Shown: in pieces, positions 8,157 to 15,342 of the stretch
Layout of the letters: each line of letters opens with the position of its first letter
How positions within the stretch are numbered: position 1 is the stretch's first letter
Assembly: GCA_963842305.1 (NCBI GenBank)
Contig: CAWJFW010000002.1
Span: forward strand, 1,178,001-1,242,000
Direction of reading: 5' to 3'
Origin: JAIBJN01 sp963842305
GTDB taxonomy: Bacteria > Actinomycetota > Thermoleophilia > Gaiellales > Gaiellaceae
DNA: 64,000 nt
Notes under the pieces: generated by a model
What the model was told of the DNA's origin: nothing
What the model saw: the letters and a program-made list of their open reading frames with translations, nothing else
The model's database searches: none
Translations under genes and position numbers: made by a program

Positions 8157-8909
8157 ATGAGGCTTCTTGCAACAGTAGTCGGCGCGGCGGCGCTGCTCTT
8201 CGCCGCTCCTGCTCCAGCGGCGGTCGTGTGGTCGGCGGGCATGGAAACCGGAGACATCTCGGAGTGGGGCGCGCATTCGTCCCAGGACACGGGGGCGTGC
8301 TCCCGCTCCGTAACGATCGAGCGCGCCCACTCGGGTACGCGTTCACTCAAGCTGACCATCGACACGTCGGACGGTGTAGCAGCGTGTCGGCAGCATCGCA
8401 ACAAGGAAGCCGTCTCGGGGAACACCTACTACTACTCGGCTTGGTACTACTTCCCTGCTGTTTTCTTCCCGGTCAAAGAACAGTACAACGTCTTCCAGTT
8501 CAAGTCGCACGGGACGACGTACCCAAGCGGGCAGCCGTTCTGGTCGATTGAGGCGACCCAGTCGCCGCTCACGTTCGCGCTCAACTGGAAAGGCGGCGAC
8601 GTGAGCAACACCGACGGCATTCGCGGGCCGTACCAGAACAGCACGATCTCGCAGAAGGAATATCGTTCGACCAAGCAGGCGCCGATTGGCCGCTGGTTCC
8701 AGATCCAGGCGTATCTCGTCCAGTCCGGACAGTTCACCGGCACGCTCAAGGTGTGGATCGACGGAACGCTCGTGTGGGACTTCCAGAACGTGCGGACGAA
8801 GTGGCCCGGCGGTGACCAGCGGTGGTCGGTGAACAACTACTCGAACGCTCTCGACCCGCCCGTGCTGACGACCTTCATAGACGACGCGAGGGTCTCGACC
8901 ACGAGATGA
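8157..8909 (+). CDS. Secreted heparin-lyase-I-family polysaccharide lyase-like protein
   Basis: A signal peptide (LLATVVGAAALLFAAPAPA, cleavage after ~residue 21) is followed by one jelly-roll domain. Family features are the opening WSAGMETGDISEW, an early Arg/Lys strand (GTRSLKLTI), an aromatic YYYSAWYYFP strand, QFKSHG, and a closing DDARVSTT. The family includes heparin lyase I and alginate-type lyases; the exact polysaccharide cannot be predicted. The length (250 aa) is typical. A dispersed repeat ends ~64 bp upstream. Confidence 0.8.
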   Translation: MRLLATVVGAAALLFAAPAPAAVVWSAGMETGDISEWGAHSSQDTGACSRSVTIERAHSGTRSLKLTIDTSDGVAACRQHRNKEAVSGNTYYYSAWYYFPAVFFPVKEQYNVFQFKSHGTTYPSGQPFWSIEATQSPLTFALNWKGGDVSNTDGIRGPYQNSTISQKEYRSTKQAPIGRWFQIQAYLVQSGQFTGTLKVWIDGTLVWDFQNVRTKWPGGDQRWSVNNYSNALDPPVLTTFIDDARVSTTR

Positions 8910-9096
8910 TCTGGGTCGCGGTCGGCATTCCGGGCCGCCCTAGCAGACCCAGTGAAATCAGAACCTCACTAACCCGCTCGAGCCCGCGCCGCCGGACGAG
9001 CTCGGCTAGAGCGGACGCCGCAGCGATGAAACCTGGCTGCGACCAAGCCCTCGCGTCATTTCAGATCGATTAGGCAGCAAGTAGCCGTCCCAAACC
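8910..9096 (-). other. Gene-end remnant, ALAELVRRRGLERVSEVLI peptide
   Basis: On the minus strand around 8952-9035 a short frame reads SALAELVRRRGLERVSEVLI. Nearly the same peptide occurs on the minus strand at 20123-20220 and 43138-43215. It is short and has no start of its own, so it looks like the surviving 3' end of a lost gene. Confidence 0.4.
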
Positions 9097-9195
9097 GCCA
9101 TCTAGGCAGCCGCGCCGCGAACCCCTAGCCTCCCCCTTGCCGGGGCGTGGGTCAGGGTAGTCCTACGGTCACCTTTCGGCCCCCGCGCCCCGGCT
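9097..9195 (+). repeat. Dispersed repeat, copy 3 (with GCCATCTAGG box)
   Basis: Box 1 GCCATCTAGGCAGCCG is at 9097-9112 and the 55 bp unit (GCCGGGGCGTGGGTCAGGG, then TAGTCCTACGGTCACC) at 9139-9195. It lies ~230 bp upstream of the secreted protein gene at 9424. From 9196 to 9423 nothing else is recognised. Confidence 0.75.
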
Positions 9196-9423
9196 AGGCC
9201 GAGCCCGTCCGCACCCGCTCGAGCCCGCCGTCACACGCGCCCTCACACGCTCCGGCGTGATGCTTGGTCGAGTTTCAACAGCGACAGCAAAGGGGGTTGG
9301 TATGCCGAGAGGTAGCACAGGGGCGCATTTCTGTCCCACGCTCCGCCTAGACGAATGAGCCGTTCTGTTTCAGCTTGCAGCGCAAAATACTTGCGCTGAG
9401 AATCCCATGACAGGAGGCAAGGA

Positions 9424-9801
9424 ATGACAACCTTCGGGAGAACGGTGCGAATGCTGCGGTTCGTCGTCGTGGTCGGATGCCTGGCGATCGCCGGTGCACT
9501 CACCGGCACAGCAAATGCCGAGCCAACGGGTGGTAATGCCATCACGGTTACGCTCTACAACTGTTCGGGCCCGGCAGGGACGCCTTCGTCGTTCGACATT
9601 CAGAAGGAGCCCAACCCCGGCGTCGCCGCCCATGTGGTCGGTGAGACCTTCCTCTTCAAGCGAACATCGCTCACCTTCGTCGACACGGGCGAGAGCGTCA
9701 TCTGGGGACCGAAGACCGCCGAGAAGGCGATCATCACCTGCATGGTCGTCGTCCCGAGCGGGAGACTGGCCGTCGTGACGGGGTTCTTCACCGGGCCGTA
9801 G
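9424..9801 (+). CDS. Small secreted protein, function unknown
   Basis: GGAGG lies close before the ATG. An N-terminal signal (MLRFVVVVGCLAIAGALTG, then ANAEP cleavage region) leaves a ~93-residue domain rich in beta strands with two cysteines (LYNCSG, ITCMVV) placed to form a disulfide. It has no known motif. The dispersed repeat upstream places it with the other exported proteins of this stretch. Confidence 0.65.
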   Translation: MTTFGRTVRMLRFVVVVGCLAIAGALTGTANAEPTGGNAITVTLYNCSGPAGTPSSFDIQKEPNPGVAAHVVGETFLFKRTSLTFVDTGESVIWGPKTAEKAIITCMVVVPSGRLAVVTGFFTGP

Positions 9802-10222
9802 GCAGGGAACTTCCTCCCTCCTCCCTCCCTCGCAAAGGACGCTAGGGGGCCGGGCGGCTAACCGAACGCCACGCGCTTGCTACGCAGCCCGGCCCACGCC
9901 TCTGGATCCCGCCGGCGAGTTGAGCGGGGATGCGAGACCACACCGAGACCACACGGGGGACGCGTTTCGCGGCAACTACGGCGCTGACGACCCGCTTGGT
10001 TCAGCGAAAGTCGTATGGCTACTAGTCCCCTGCCTTTTCCTCGCCGGAAAGCGCCCTGGCGCTGGCTGACGTCGCGGGCGCCCATCCAGATTCCCGCAGC
10101 GGAGCTCGACGAGTCGCTGTTCGGTTGGAAGATGAGGACCCCGGTGCCGGGTCGATCGTGAACGGACAGCCAGCGGCATCCCCGCAGCCAGTGCCATTTT
10201 TCCCTCCCTGTAGAGGTGAGCG
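9802..10222. other. Non-coding stretch, nothing firm
   Basis: About 420 bases. It holds a C/T-rich run at 9810-9831 and a short tandem GAGACCACACC/GAGACCACACG at 9931-9953. No gene, RNA or clear terminator could be supported. Confidence 0.4.
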
Positions 10223-10582
10223 GTGAACGAGCGAGCCTGTAAGCGCTGTAGCCGCCTCACCTGGTCTAACCGAAGTCCTTACTGCCTCGAGCACCGTCCG
10301 CCACCGGAAATGCGGGCGAAGTGGGCCGAGAAGACTCGCGAGCGGCGCGGCTACGGTGCGGCACACAAGGCCCTGCGGGAGACCTACCGCCGTGCGATCG
10401 AAGGCGGGAAGGTCGTGCTCTGCGCTCGCTGCCGGCGGCGGATCCTGCCGGGGACGCCGTTCGACCTGGGGCACACCGCCGATCGGAGTGGCTGGACGGG
10501 CGCCGAACACCGCCGCTGCAACCGGGCGACGTCGGCGCATCGGGTCACCCAGAAGCCGCAGCGGCAGTCGCGCGTGTGGTGA
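10223..10582 (+). CDS. HNH endonuclease, copy 2
   Basis: GTG start after GAGGTGAGC. This is the best preserved of the three related genes. It has an N-terminal knuckle CKRCSRLTW...YCLEH with all cysteines, a basic RRGYGAAHKALRETY helix, a CARCRRR knuckle, and an HNH core FDLGHTADRSG-EHRRCN with the expected His and Asn. It is shorter than copy 1 at the C-terminus (119 aa). The three copies share the MN[KE]RACKR start and the HK-x3-E[RT]Y helix, so they come from one ancestor. The gene stands alone, without terminase or methylase neighbours. Confidence 0.85.
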   Translation: MNERACKRCSRLTWSNRSPYCLEHRPPPEMRAKWAEKTRERRGYGAAHKALRETYRRAIEGGKVVLCARCRRRILPGTPFDLGHTADRSGWTGAEHRRCNRATSAHRVTQKPQRQSRVW

Positions 10583-10648
10583 ACCCGGGCGTCTGGCTTA
10601 CCCGTCCGTAGACTCCGCTCGACCTGTCGGCGTGGAGAGGAGACTGAC

Positions 10649-11323
10649 ATGCGCCTCGAGATCGGCGATCGCGTCCGCTGCACCGACGGCGTGTGCGGCG
10701 AGTTGACGGACATCGTCATCGACCCGCTCGAGAAGCGCGTGACGCATCTGGTGGTCCGGCCCGAGCAAGGCGAGGAAGAGGCGCGGCTGGTGCCCATTCA
10801 GCTGGCGAAGGGCAGAGACGACGAGCAGCGCGAGATCGAGCTGGAGTGCAGTCTGCACGAGGCGCAGGGGTTCGAGTCCGCGCACGAGGCCGCCTTCCTC
10901 CGGCTCGGAGAGCGCCCCACCGAGGACCCCGACTGGGACGTCGGCGTTGAGGAGGTCCTTGCGATGCCGTACTACGCCAGTGTCGACTACGACGGTTTCA
11001 GCGTTGACCCGGGGCGGGGCGAGCTCCCCTCCTACGTGACCATGTACTACGACCGCGTGCCGAAGGGCGAGGTGGAGATCCGGCGGGCGAGCGCCGTCAT
11101 CTCTGCGGACGGCCATTCACTGGGCGAGGTGGACGGCTTTGTGGTCGACGCGGACGAGCACATCACGCACTTCGTCCTCGAGCGCGGCCACCTCTGGGGA
11201 CGGAAGGAGGTCACCATCCCGATCGGGGCCGTCGCCAGGGTCGAGAGCGACGCGGTGCACGTCGCCCTGTCCAAGGACGAGGTCGGCGCCCTCCCCGCCG
11301 TTCGCGTCGGCCGACACGGCTGA
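10649..11323 (+). CDS. PRC-barrel domain protein (two barrels)
   Basis: GGAGAGGAGA precedes the ATG. Residues 1-80 and ~135-215 are two PRC-barrel-like units. The first has GDRVRCTDGVCGELTDIVIDP...THLVVRP, and the second has AVISADGHSLGEVDGFVVDADEHITHFVLERGHLWGRKEVTIPIGAV. These small beta barrels occur in RimM, photosynthetic reaction centre H subunits and bacterial stress proteins, and usually act as binding modules. Between them is an acidic linker with aromatic residues (PYYASVDYDGF). No enzyme activity is expected. Confidence 0.85.
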   Translation: MRLEIGDRVRCTDGVCGELTDIVIDPLEKRVTHLVVRPEQGEEEARLVPIQLAKGRDDEQREIELECSLHEAQGFESAHEAAFLRLGERPTEDPDWDVGVEEVLAMPYYASVDYDGFSVDPGRGELPSYVTMYYDRVPKGEVEIRRASAVISADGHSLGEVDGFVVDADEHITHFVLERGHLWGRKEVTIPIGAVARVESDAVHVALSKDEVGALPAVRVGRHG

Positions 11324-11671
11324 CGCCCTCGAGCGACCTGCTTCCCGTCGATCGTGATCCGCCGCTCCCGGCGGCCCGCAGGGGCGTGCACATGGGCGTC
11401 CTAAAGGGAGTCGTTGCGGTCCCGCGTCCCAGCGTCAGGATGCTGAGGCTCGGCGGCCAGGGTTGCGAGCCAACACGTCCGGGTAGACGAGAACGAGGCC
11501 GGAGGACGGGGATGACGGCGGACCACCTTCTCTACCTCCGGCCTCTCGCCTTCTTACACGGCTTCCGCAGATATCCAGAAATGGCTGGAGGCAGGACGCC
11601 CAGAGAGCGCGAGCGTAGCTAAGCGTCGGCTACGCCGTTGTCGAGAAGCTGATCCTCGAGGAGTACATGCG
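11324..11671. other. Stretch without an assigned gene before HNH copy 3
   Basis: About 350 bases. The HNH copy 3 frame stays open upstream to ~11515 and reads ADIQKWLEAGRPESASVAKR, which may be part of a fused or older N-terminus. No start or ribosome binding site could be assigned. Confidence 0.4.
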
Positions 11672-12011
11672 GTGCGGGCGCTCTGGGCCACGAAGAGCCG
11701 CGAGGCCCGCGGCTACGGGGCCGCACACCGGGCGCAACGCGCGAACGTCGCCCGCCTCGTCAATGCCGGTCAGGCGATCTGCGCCAGGTGCGGGCGGCCA
11801 ATCGCGTCGAGAGCGCCCTCGGATCTCGATCACGGCCCCGACCGCTCGAGCTATCTCGGCCCGTCACATCGAAGGTGCAACCGCCTCGCAGGAGCGAGGA
11901 AGGGCGCGGCGGTGTCCCACGCCCAGCACAGCGCGCAAGCGCCGCTGGTCACAGAACTGGAACGCGCCCGATCCCCCGCCGCCCGACGTCGTCATCCTCG
12001 GGGGCGACTAG
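11672..12011 (+). pseudogene. HNH endonuclease, copy 3 (truncated and frameshifted)
   Basis: The reading RALWATKSREARGYGAAH, then CARCGRPI and SDLDHGPDRSSYLGPSHRRCN, matches the middle of the other two HNH copies. The N-terminal Cys knuckle is missing, and in the core the LGH of the others is LDH. After KGAAVSHA a one-base shift is needed to continue as RKRRWSQNWNAPDPPPPDVV, which ends ILGGD like copy 1 (VVLGD). The 3' end overlaps the tail of the lysyl-oxidase gene on the other strand. It is probably inactive. Confidence 0.7.
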
Positions 12012-13307
12012 AACGCACCATGCGTGTCCCCAAGGGCCATCTAGGTAGGCGCGCTGCCACCTCGGCGAGGCCGATTCGTCTGCGAGTAATAGCTCGACGG
12101 GTTCCGGAGGTTCCTCAATGTTCGGGCGACCTGGCCGCCTCGATCGCGACCGGGTCGCGTAGTCGCTCCGTGACTGCTTTCGCTCGACGTGAGGGCCCTG
12201 CTGGATCACCCTCACGGTGTTGTCGCCGTTGAGCTGCAGGATCGTCCAGGTCGTGTTGTTCGACTCGTTCGACTCGCGATAGTAGTTCTGTGCGTCGACC
12301 GTTCCGGTGAGCTTGTATCGGCCTGGGGTCAGGTCTGTGATGTCGATCCACTGGAAGGGGAGCTTGTATCCGTAGCGGTCACCCCAGCCGACCGAGATGC
12401 CCATGTTGACGGCCAGCGAGGTTTGTCCTCCCTGGGAGCAGCCCTTGTACACCTTGCTGTTGGGCGCGCCGGGAAGGGACAGGTTGAACGCGTTGCTGTC
12501 GGTCAGGCAGAAGCCCTGCTTGGCGCCCGCGCCGACATTGACCCCGTTGTCCTCTCTCTCGAGGTCGGTGGAGACGAAGTCGCTCACATGCCAGTGGTTG
12601 TGGCCGTCACCTGCCCAGAACATGAACGAAGGCACGGAGCGGGTACGAAACCCGCCGCCGCCGCGGTAGATTCGCTGGACGACCGACATGGTCGGTCTGC
12701 TCGTGTTCGGACGCGATCCGCGCAGCTCGAGCGGGCCTGCGCCGATGTTGACCGACTCGGCCGTGAAGCGGAGCAAGGTATGGCCTGGAATCGTCGTCGT
12801 GTCGACATGGAAGCTCCGCAGGTTCGTCATTGCTTGGTCGGGGAGGCGATCGCCGCCACTTGCAGCCGACGACGTGCAGACCTTCTCGCTCTTGGAGGGT
12901 GCGTTGTACGAGCACCTGTCGACCACGTCGCCGTTCGGCTGCTTGAGCGTTGCCATGTCTGCGTCGTTGTCCCAGACATACCCATCCAGGCCCCAATATC
13001 GCTGTAGGCCGGAGTTGTTCCCTCGTCCGGTGTGCACCTTCACGGTCTGATGCCCGCGCAGGGTGAAGTTCCCGAACTGGTAGATGTGCCCGGCCTTGTC
13101 GTGAACCTTCCAGTTTTTTAGGGACTTCTTCTTGCCCGTCGTGTTCGTGATCGTGAACCACTCGCCCTTGAGGCTCTTGTTGCTGCCGCCGTCGGCACCG
13201 GGCGAGTTGTAGTGAATACTCGCGAACCTGATCGCGGCCGGCGCGGTCGAGGCCAACGCAGCCAGCTGTACAACGACCAAGAGAACAAACACGGCCACCT
13301 TCGTCAT
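11949..13307 (-). CDS. Secreted lamin-tail domain + lysyl-oxidase-like protein
   Basis: ATG 13307 is preceded by GGAGGGGGGAGCC; the frame is open 19 codons further but without a better site. A signal peptide (VAVFVLLVVVQLAALASTAPA) leads to a lamin-tail (LTD) domain at about residues 25-130 (IRFASIHYNSPGAD, GEWFTITNT, WKVHDKAGHIYQFG, NNSGLQRYWG...WDNDAD). A lysyl-oxidase domain follows (~160-380) with the copper-ligand pattern DGHNHWHVSDF and ends PGRYKLTGTVDAQNYYRESN. Bacterial members are thought to act on extracellular proteins. The last ~70 residues (after GPHVERKQS) are Arg/Pro-rich and overlap HNH copy 3, so they may be read-through past a lost stop codon. Confidence 0.85.
   Translation of the reverse strand: MTKVAVFVLLVVVQLAALASTAPAAIRFASIHYNSPGADGGSNKSLKGEWFTITNTTGKKKSLKNWKVHDKAGHIYQFGNFTLRGHQTVKVHTGRGNNSGLQRYWGLDGYVWDNDADMATLKQPNGDVVDRCSYNAPSKSEKVCTSSAASGGDRLPDQAMTNLRSFHVDTTTIPGHTLLRFTAESVNIGAGPLELRGSRPNTSRPTMSVVQRIYRGGGGFRTRSVPSFMFWAGDGHNHWHVSDFVSTDLEREDNGVNVGAGAKQGFCLTDSNAFNLSLPGAPNSKVYKGCSQGGQTSLAVNMGISVGWGDRYGYKLPFQWIDITDLTPGRYKLTGTVDAQNYYRESNESNNTTWTILQLNGDNTVRVIQQGPHVERKQSRSDYATRSRSRRPGRPNIEEPPEPVELLLADESASPRWQRAYLDGPWGHAWCVLVAPEDDDVGRRGIGRVPVL
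12036..12051 (+). repeat. GCCATCTAGG box, third copy
   Basis: GCCATCTAGGTAGGCG matches box 1 of the repeats at 8000 and 9097, but here the 55 bp unit is not attached. It lies just downstream of HNH copy 3. Confidence 0.5.
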
Positions 13308-13405
13308 GGCTCCCCCCTCCGATTCGACGCGGGCCCGTCGGATCCAGCTTAGGGCGGGCAGCACTCGGGTTTCAAGGCCGCCTGGCGGAGCCGTAACCTG
13401 ATCTC

Positions 13406-13460
13406 GCCGGGGCGTGCGCAGGGTCGTCCTAGGGTCACCTTTCGGCCCCGCGTCCCGGCC
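13406..13460 (+). repeat. Dispersed ~55 bp repeat, copy 4
   Basis: GCCGGGGCGTGCGCAGGG, then CGTCCTAGGGTCACCTTTCG and CCCGCGTCCCGGCC. It lies ~100 bp upstream of the lysyl-oxidase start on the minus strand. Confidence 0.75.
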
Positions 13461-13549
13461 TGACCTTACGGGCTTACCTCGTTGGGCTGCGCGGGCGCCC
13501 CGCCCCGATACGGCGCCCGTCAGCGTTCAGTCGCCGGCCAGCGCGAGCC

Positions 13550-13875
13550 TCATCGAGCCGTGGAAACCAGACCGGCTACAGCGCCATCGCGCGGTCGTCG
13601 CCTATCGGTGAGGGGCCTTCCATCGCTGGTGGGAACGCTGCCTCGAGGCCGCCGGCGTTCGTTACCGCAATCCGCACGTCGCCAGGCACACCTTCGCTAC
13701 CCGCTGGCTACGCCGAGGCGGCCGCATGGAAACGCTCTCTAAGGCGATGGGCCACGCGTCGATCGCCACCACCGTCGACCTGTACGGCCACCTGGACCTC
13801 GCGGACGTGGCACGCGATCTCGCGCTCGTCGAGGGCTCTCGCGGAATCAATCCAGACCAAAGTGAGGCGCTATGA
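13550..13875 (+). pseudogene. Tyrosine recombinase C-terminal remnant beside tRNA-Cys
   Basis: In one frame the sequence reads EPWKPDRLQRHRAVVAYR, an in-frame TGA at 13609, then FHRWWERCLEAAGVRYRN, HVARHTFATRWLRRGG, SKAMGHASIATTVDLYGHLD and the stop at 13873. HVARHTFATRW is the HxxR box, GHASIATT holds the second His, and DLYGHL holds the nucleophile Tyr. Everything upstream of box II is lost and a stop interrupts it. The stop lies 9 bases from the 3' end of tRNA-Cys, the usual place of an integrase next to its attachment site. Confidence 0.75.
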
Positions 13876-13883
13876 GCGTAGGA

Positions 13884-13953
13884 GGCGCGGACCGGATTCG
13901 AACCGGTGTACGAGGCTTTGCAGGCCTCTGCCTAACCACTCGGCCACCGCGCC
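13884..13953 (-). tRNA. tRNA-Cys (anticodon GCA)
   Basis: On the minus strand the acceptor arms are GGCGCGG (13953-13947) and CCGCGCC (13890-13884), a seven-pair stem. The D arm is GGCCGAGTGGTTAGGC, the anticodon arm GAGGCCTGCAAAGCCTC has the GCA loop, and the T arm is CCGGTTCGAATCCGG. CCA is not encoded. Confidence 0.95.
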
Positions 13954-14084
13954 GACACGAAAACATCGTATCGAGCGAACTTTTCACCCACTTAGGGTTG
14001 AGAGGATCCGACAGATTTGCGCAGAATAGGACCACGCCTGCCGATGCGAACCTTGTCCCGGGGTTGATACCGCGTCGGTGGGCA

Positions 14085-14120
14085 GGAGCCCCGGCCCCCT
14101 ACCGGGGCTCCACCCTTTTT
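14085..14120 (+). terminator. Strong intrinsic terminator on the plus strand, no gene upstream
   Basis: GGAGCCCCGG (14085-14094), a seven-base loop, then CCGGGGCTCC (14102-14111), then ACCCTTTTT. The T tract is on the plus strand, yet tRNA-Cys and the 62-aa gene beside it are both on the minus strand. It may end a small RNA that begins near 13975-14020. Confidence 0.75.
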
Positions 14121-14130
14121 CTAAGGCGGT

Positions 14131-14319
14131 CTACGCGGAGGTCGCCGGAGTCGACGACCGCCGCGCGTTGTTGTTGGCACGGAGACGGGCGAGGAACGAA
14201 CGCCGCTCCTCCCGTCGGTTGTCTGCCATGCGCAGTGCCAGCTCGCCAGCGCGCGCCTGCCGCAGCAGGTCGCTGTGGCGCTGCCGGACGATGTCCAGAT
14301 GGGTCTCAGGCTGAAGCAT
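14131..14319 (-). CDS. Small Arg-rich protein (62 aa)
   Basis: An excellent ribosome binding site (GAGAGGAGGCCAAC) stands directly before the ATG. The product is a single amphipathic helical stretch (THLDIVRQRHSDLLRQARAG) with an Arg-rich tail. Small proteins of this kind, starting M-x-P-E/Q and full of Arg and Ala, are common in actinobacterial genomes and have no known role. It is divergent from the ECF sigma gene, with start codons 86 bases apart. Confidence 0.7.
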   Translation of the reverse strand: MLQPETHLDIVRQRHSDLLRQARAGELALRMADNRREERRSFLARLRANNNARRSSTPATSA

Positions 14320-14404
14320 GTTGGCCTCCTCTCACCGCCCACAGGACGGCGGAGGCAGCCGGGATCTTCCCATCGAGCGAACATTCCGGTTTCATACGCC
14401 TGGC

Positions 14405-14962
14405 GTGCAGCTTGCATCTCTCCCAGACGCGCAGCTGGTCGCCCGCTGCCGGGCGGGGGACGAGGACGCGTGGCGAGAACTCGTCTCGCGCTTCTCGCGG
14501 TACGTCTACGCCATCTGCAGCCAGGCGTTTCGGCTCCGACCCGAAGACTCGGAGGAGGTCTTCCAGGAGGTCTTCGCGCGCACGTACCAGCACCTGGCGA
14601 AGCTTCGCGACGACGACGCCATTCGCCCCTGGATCGGCCAGCTCACGCGCCGCCTGTGCATCGACCACCTCCGCTCGAGCTCCCGCGAGGAGATCGTCGA
14701 TCCCGAAGCGCTCCCGGGCGGCGTCGACGAGGCAATGGAGACCCTCGACGATGCGCTCGCCGTCCACGAGGCGATGTCGGAGCTGACCGAGAACTGCCAG
14801 GAGATCCTCGATCGCTTCTTCGCCCGCGATGAGAGCTACCAGACGATTGGGGCGGCGCTCGACATCCCCTCGGGAACGATCGCGAGCCGCATCTCGCGCT
14901 GCCTCGCCCGCCTGAGGGAGATCTTCGAGGGAAGAAACTCGCCGTCTCACGCGTCGAGTTGA
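14405..14962 (+). CDS. ECF-type RNA polymerase sigma factor
   Basis: From GTG 14405 (185 aa) the protein has sigma-70 region 2 (LVARCRAGDEDAWRELVSRF, EEVFQEVFARTYQHLAKLRD, IRPWIGQLTRRLCIDHLRS) and region 4 (ELTENCQEILDRFFARDESY, then QTIGAALDIPSGTIASRISR). The spacing and the short linker fit the extracytoplasmic-function group. No anti-sigma factor with a membrane helix is adjacent; the next gene (14973) encodes a soluble 83-aa protein. The frame is open upstream of 14405, but those residues do not resemble the family. Confidence 0.85.
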   Translation: MQLASLPDAQLVARCRAGDEDAWRELVSRFSRYVYAICSQAFRLRPEDSEEVFQEVFARTYQHLAKLRDDDAIRPWIGQLTRRLCIDHLRSSSREEIVDPEALPGGVDEAMETLDDALAVHEAMSELTENCQEILDRFFARDESYQTIGAALDIPSGTIASRISRCLARLREIFEGRNSPSHASS

Positions 14963-14972
14963 CGGAGACCAA

Positions 14973-15224
14973 ATGACCGCCTACGACGAACACCGACTCG
15001 CCGAGCTGATCAAGGCCCTCCCGCCCGCGCCGCAGGCCTGGGTGGAAGCGGCCCAGGAGCTCGCGCTGGCCCGGGGGCAGCTCGACGACATCGTCGCCAG
15101 GGCGGAGGCCGATCTCGCGTTCCGCGACGCCCTGATCGCGAACCTCGAGGAGGCACTCCGGCTCGAGGGCTACGAGCCCGACGCGATCCCGCTCGACGAG
15201 CTGCGCCGCCGGCTCGAGAGCTGA
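14973..15224 (+). CDS. Small helical acidic protein (83 aa), follows sigma factor
   Basis: GGAG stands before the ATG, 10 bases after the sigma stop, so the two are probably co-transcribed. The sequence is helical (EHRLAELIKALPPAPQAWVE, LALARGQLDDIVARAEADLA) and ends in EGYEPDAIPLDELRRRLES. No motif of known anti-sigma factors (zinc HxxxCxxC) is present. A regulatory partnership with the sigma factor is only suggested by position. Confidence 0.7.
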   Translation: MTAYDEHRLAELIKALPPAPQAWVEAAQELALARGQLDDIVARAEADLAFRDALIANLEEALRLEGYEPDAIPLDELRRRLES

Positions 15225-15248
15225 TCGAGCTCGCACTCGCAATGAAAG

Positions 15249-15269
15249 GGGCCGCCTCGTCGGCGGCCC
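15249..15269 (+). terminator. Hairpin after the sigma operon
   Basis: GGGCCGCC, loop TCGTC, GGCGGCCC: an eight-pair perfect stem 24 bases after the stop of the 83-aa gene. There is no T tract, so its strength as a terminator is uncertain. Confidence 0.5.
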
Positions 15270-15342
15270 GATTCGGATGTCCCGGCGTGTTGCGGCCTCA
15301 CGCTGGAACTCCTTCTTGTTTCGGCAGGAACGCGGCTCGGCT

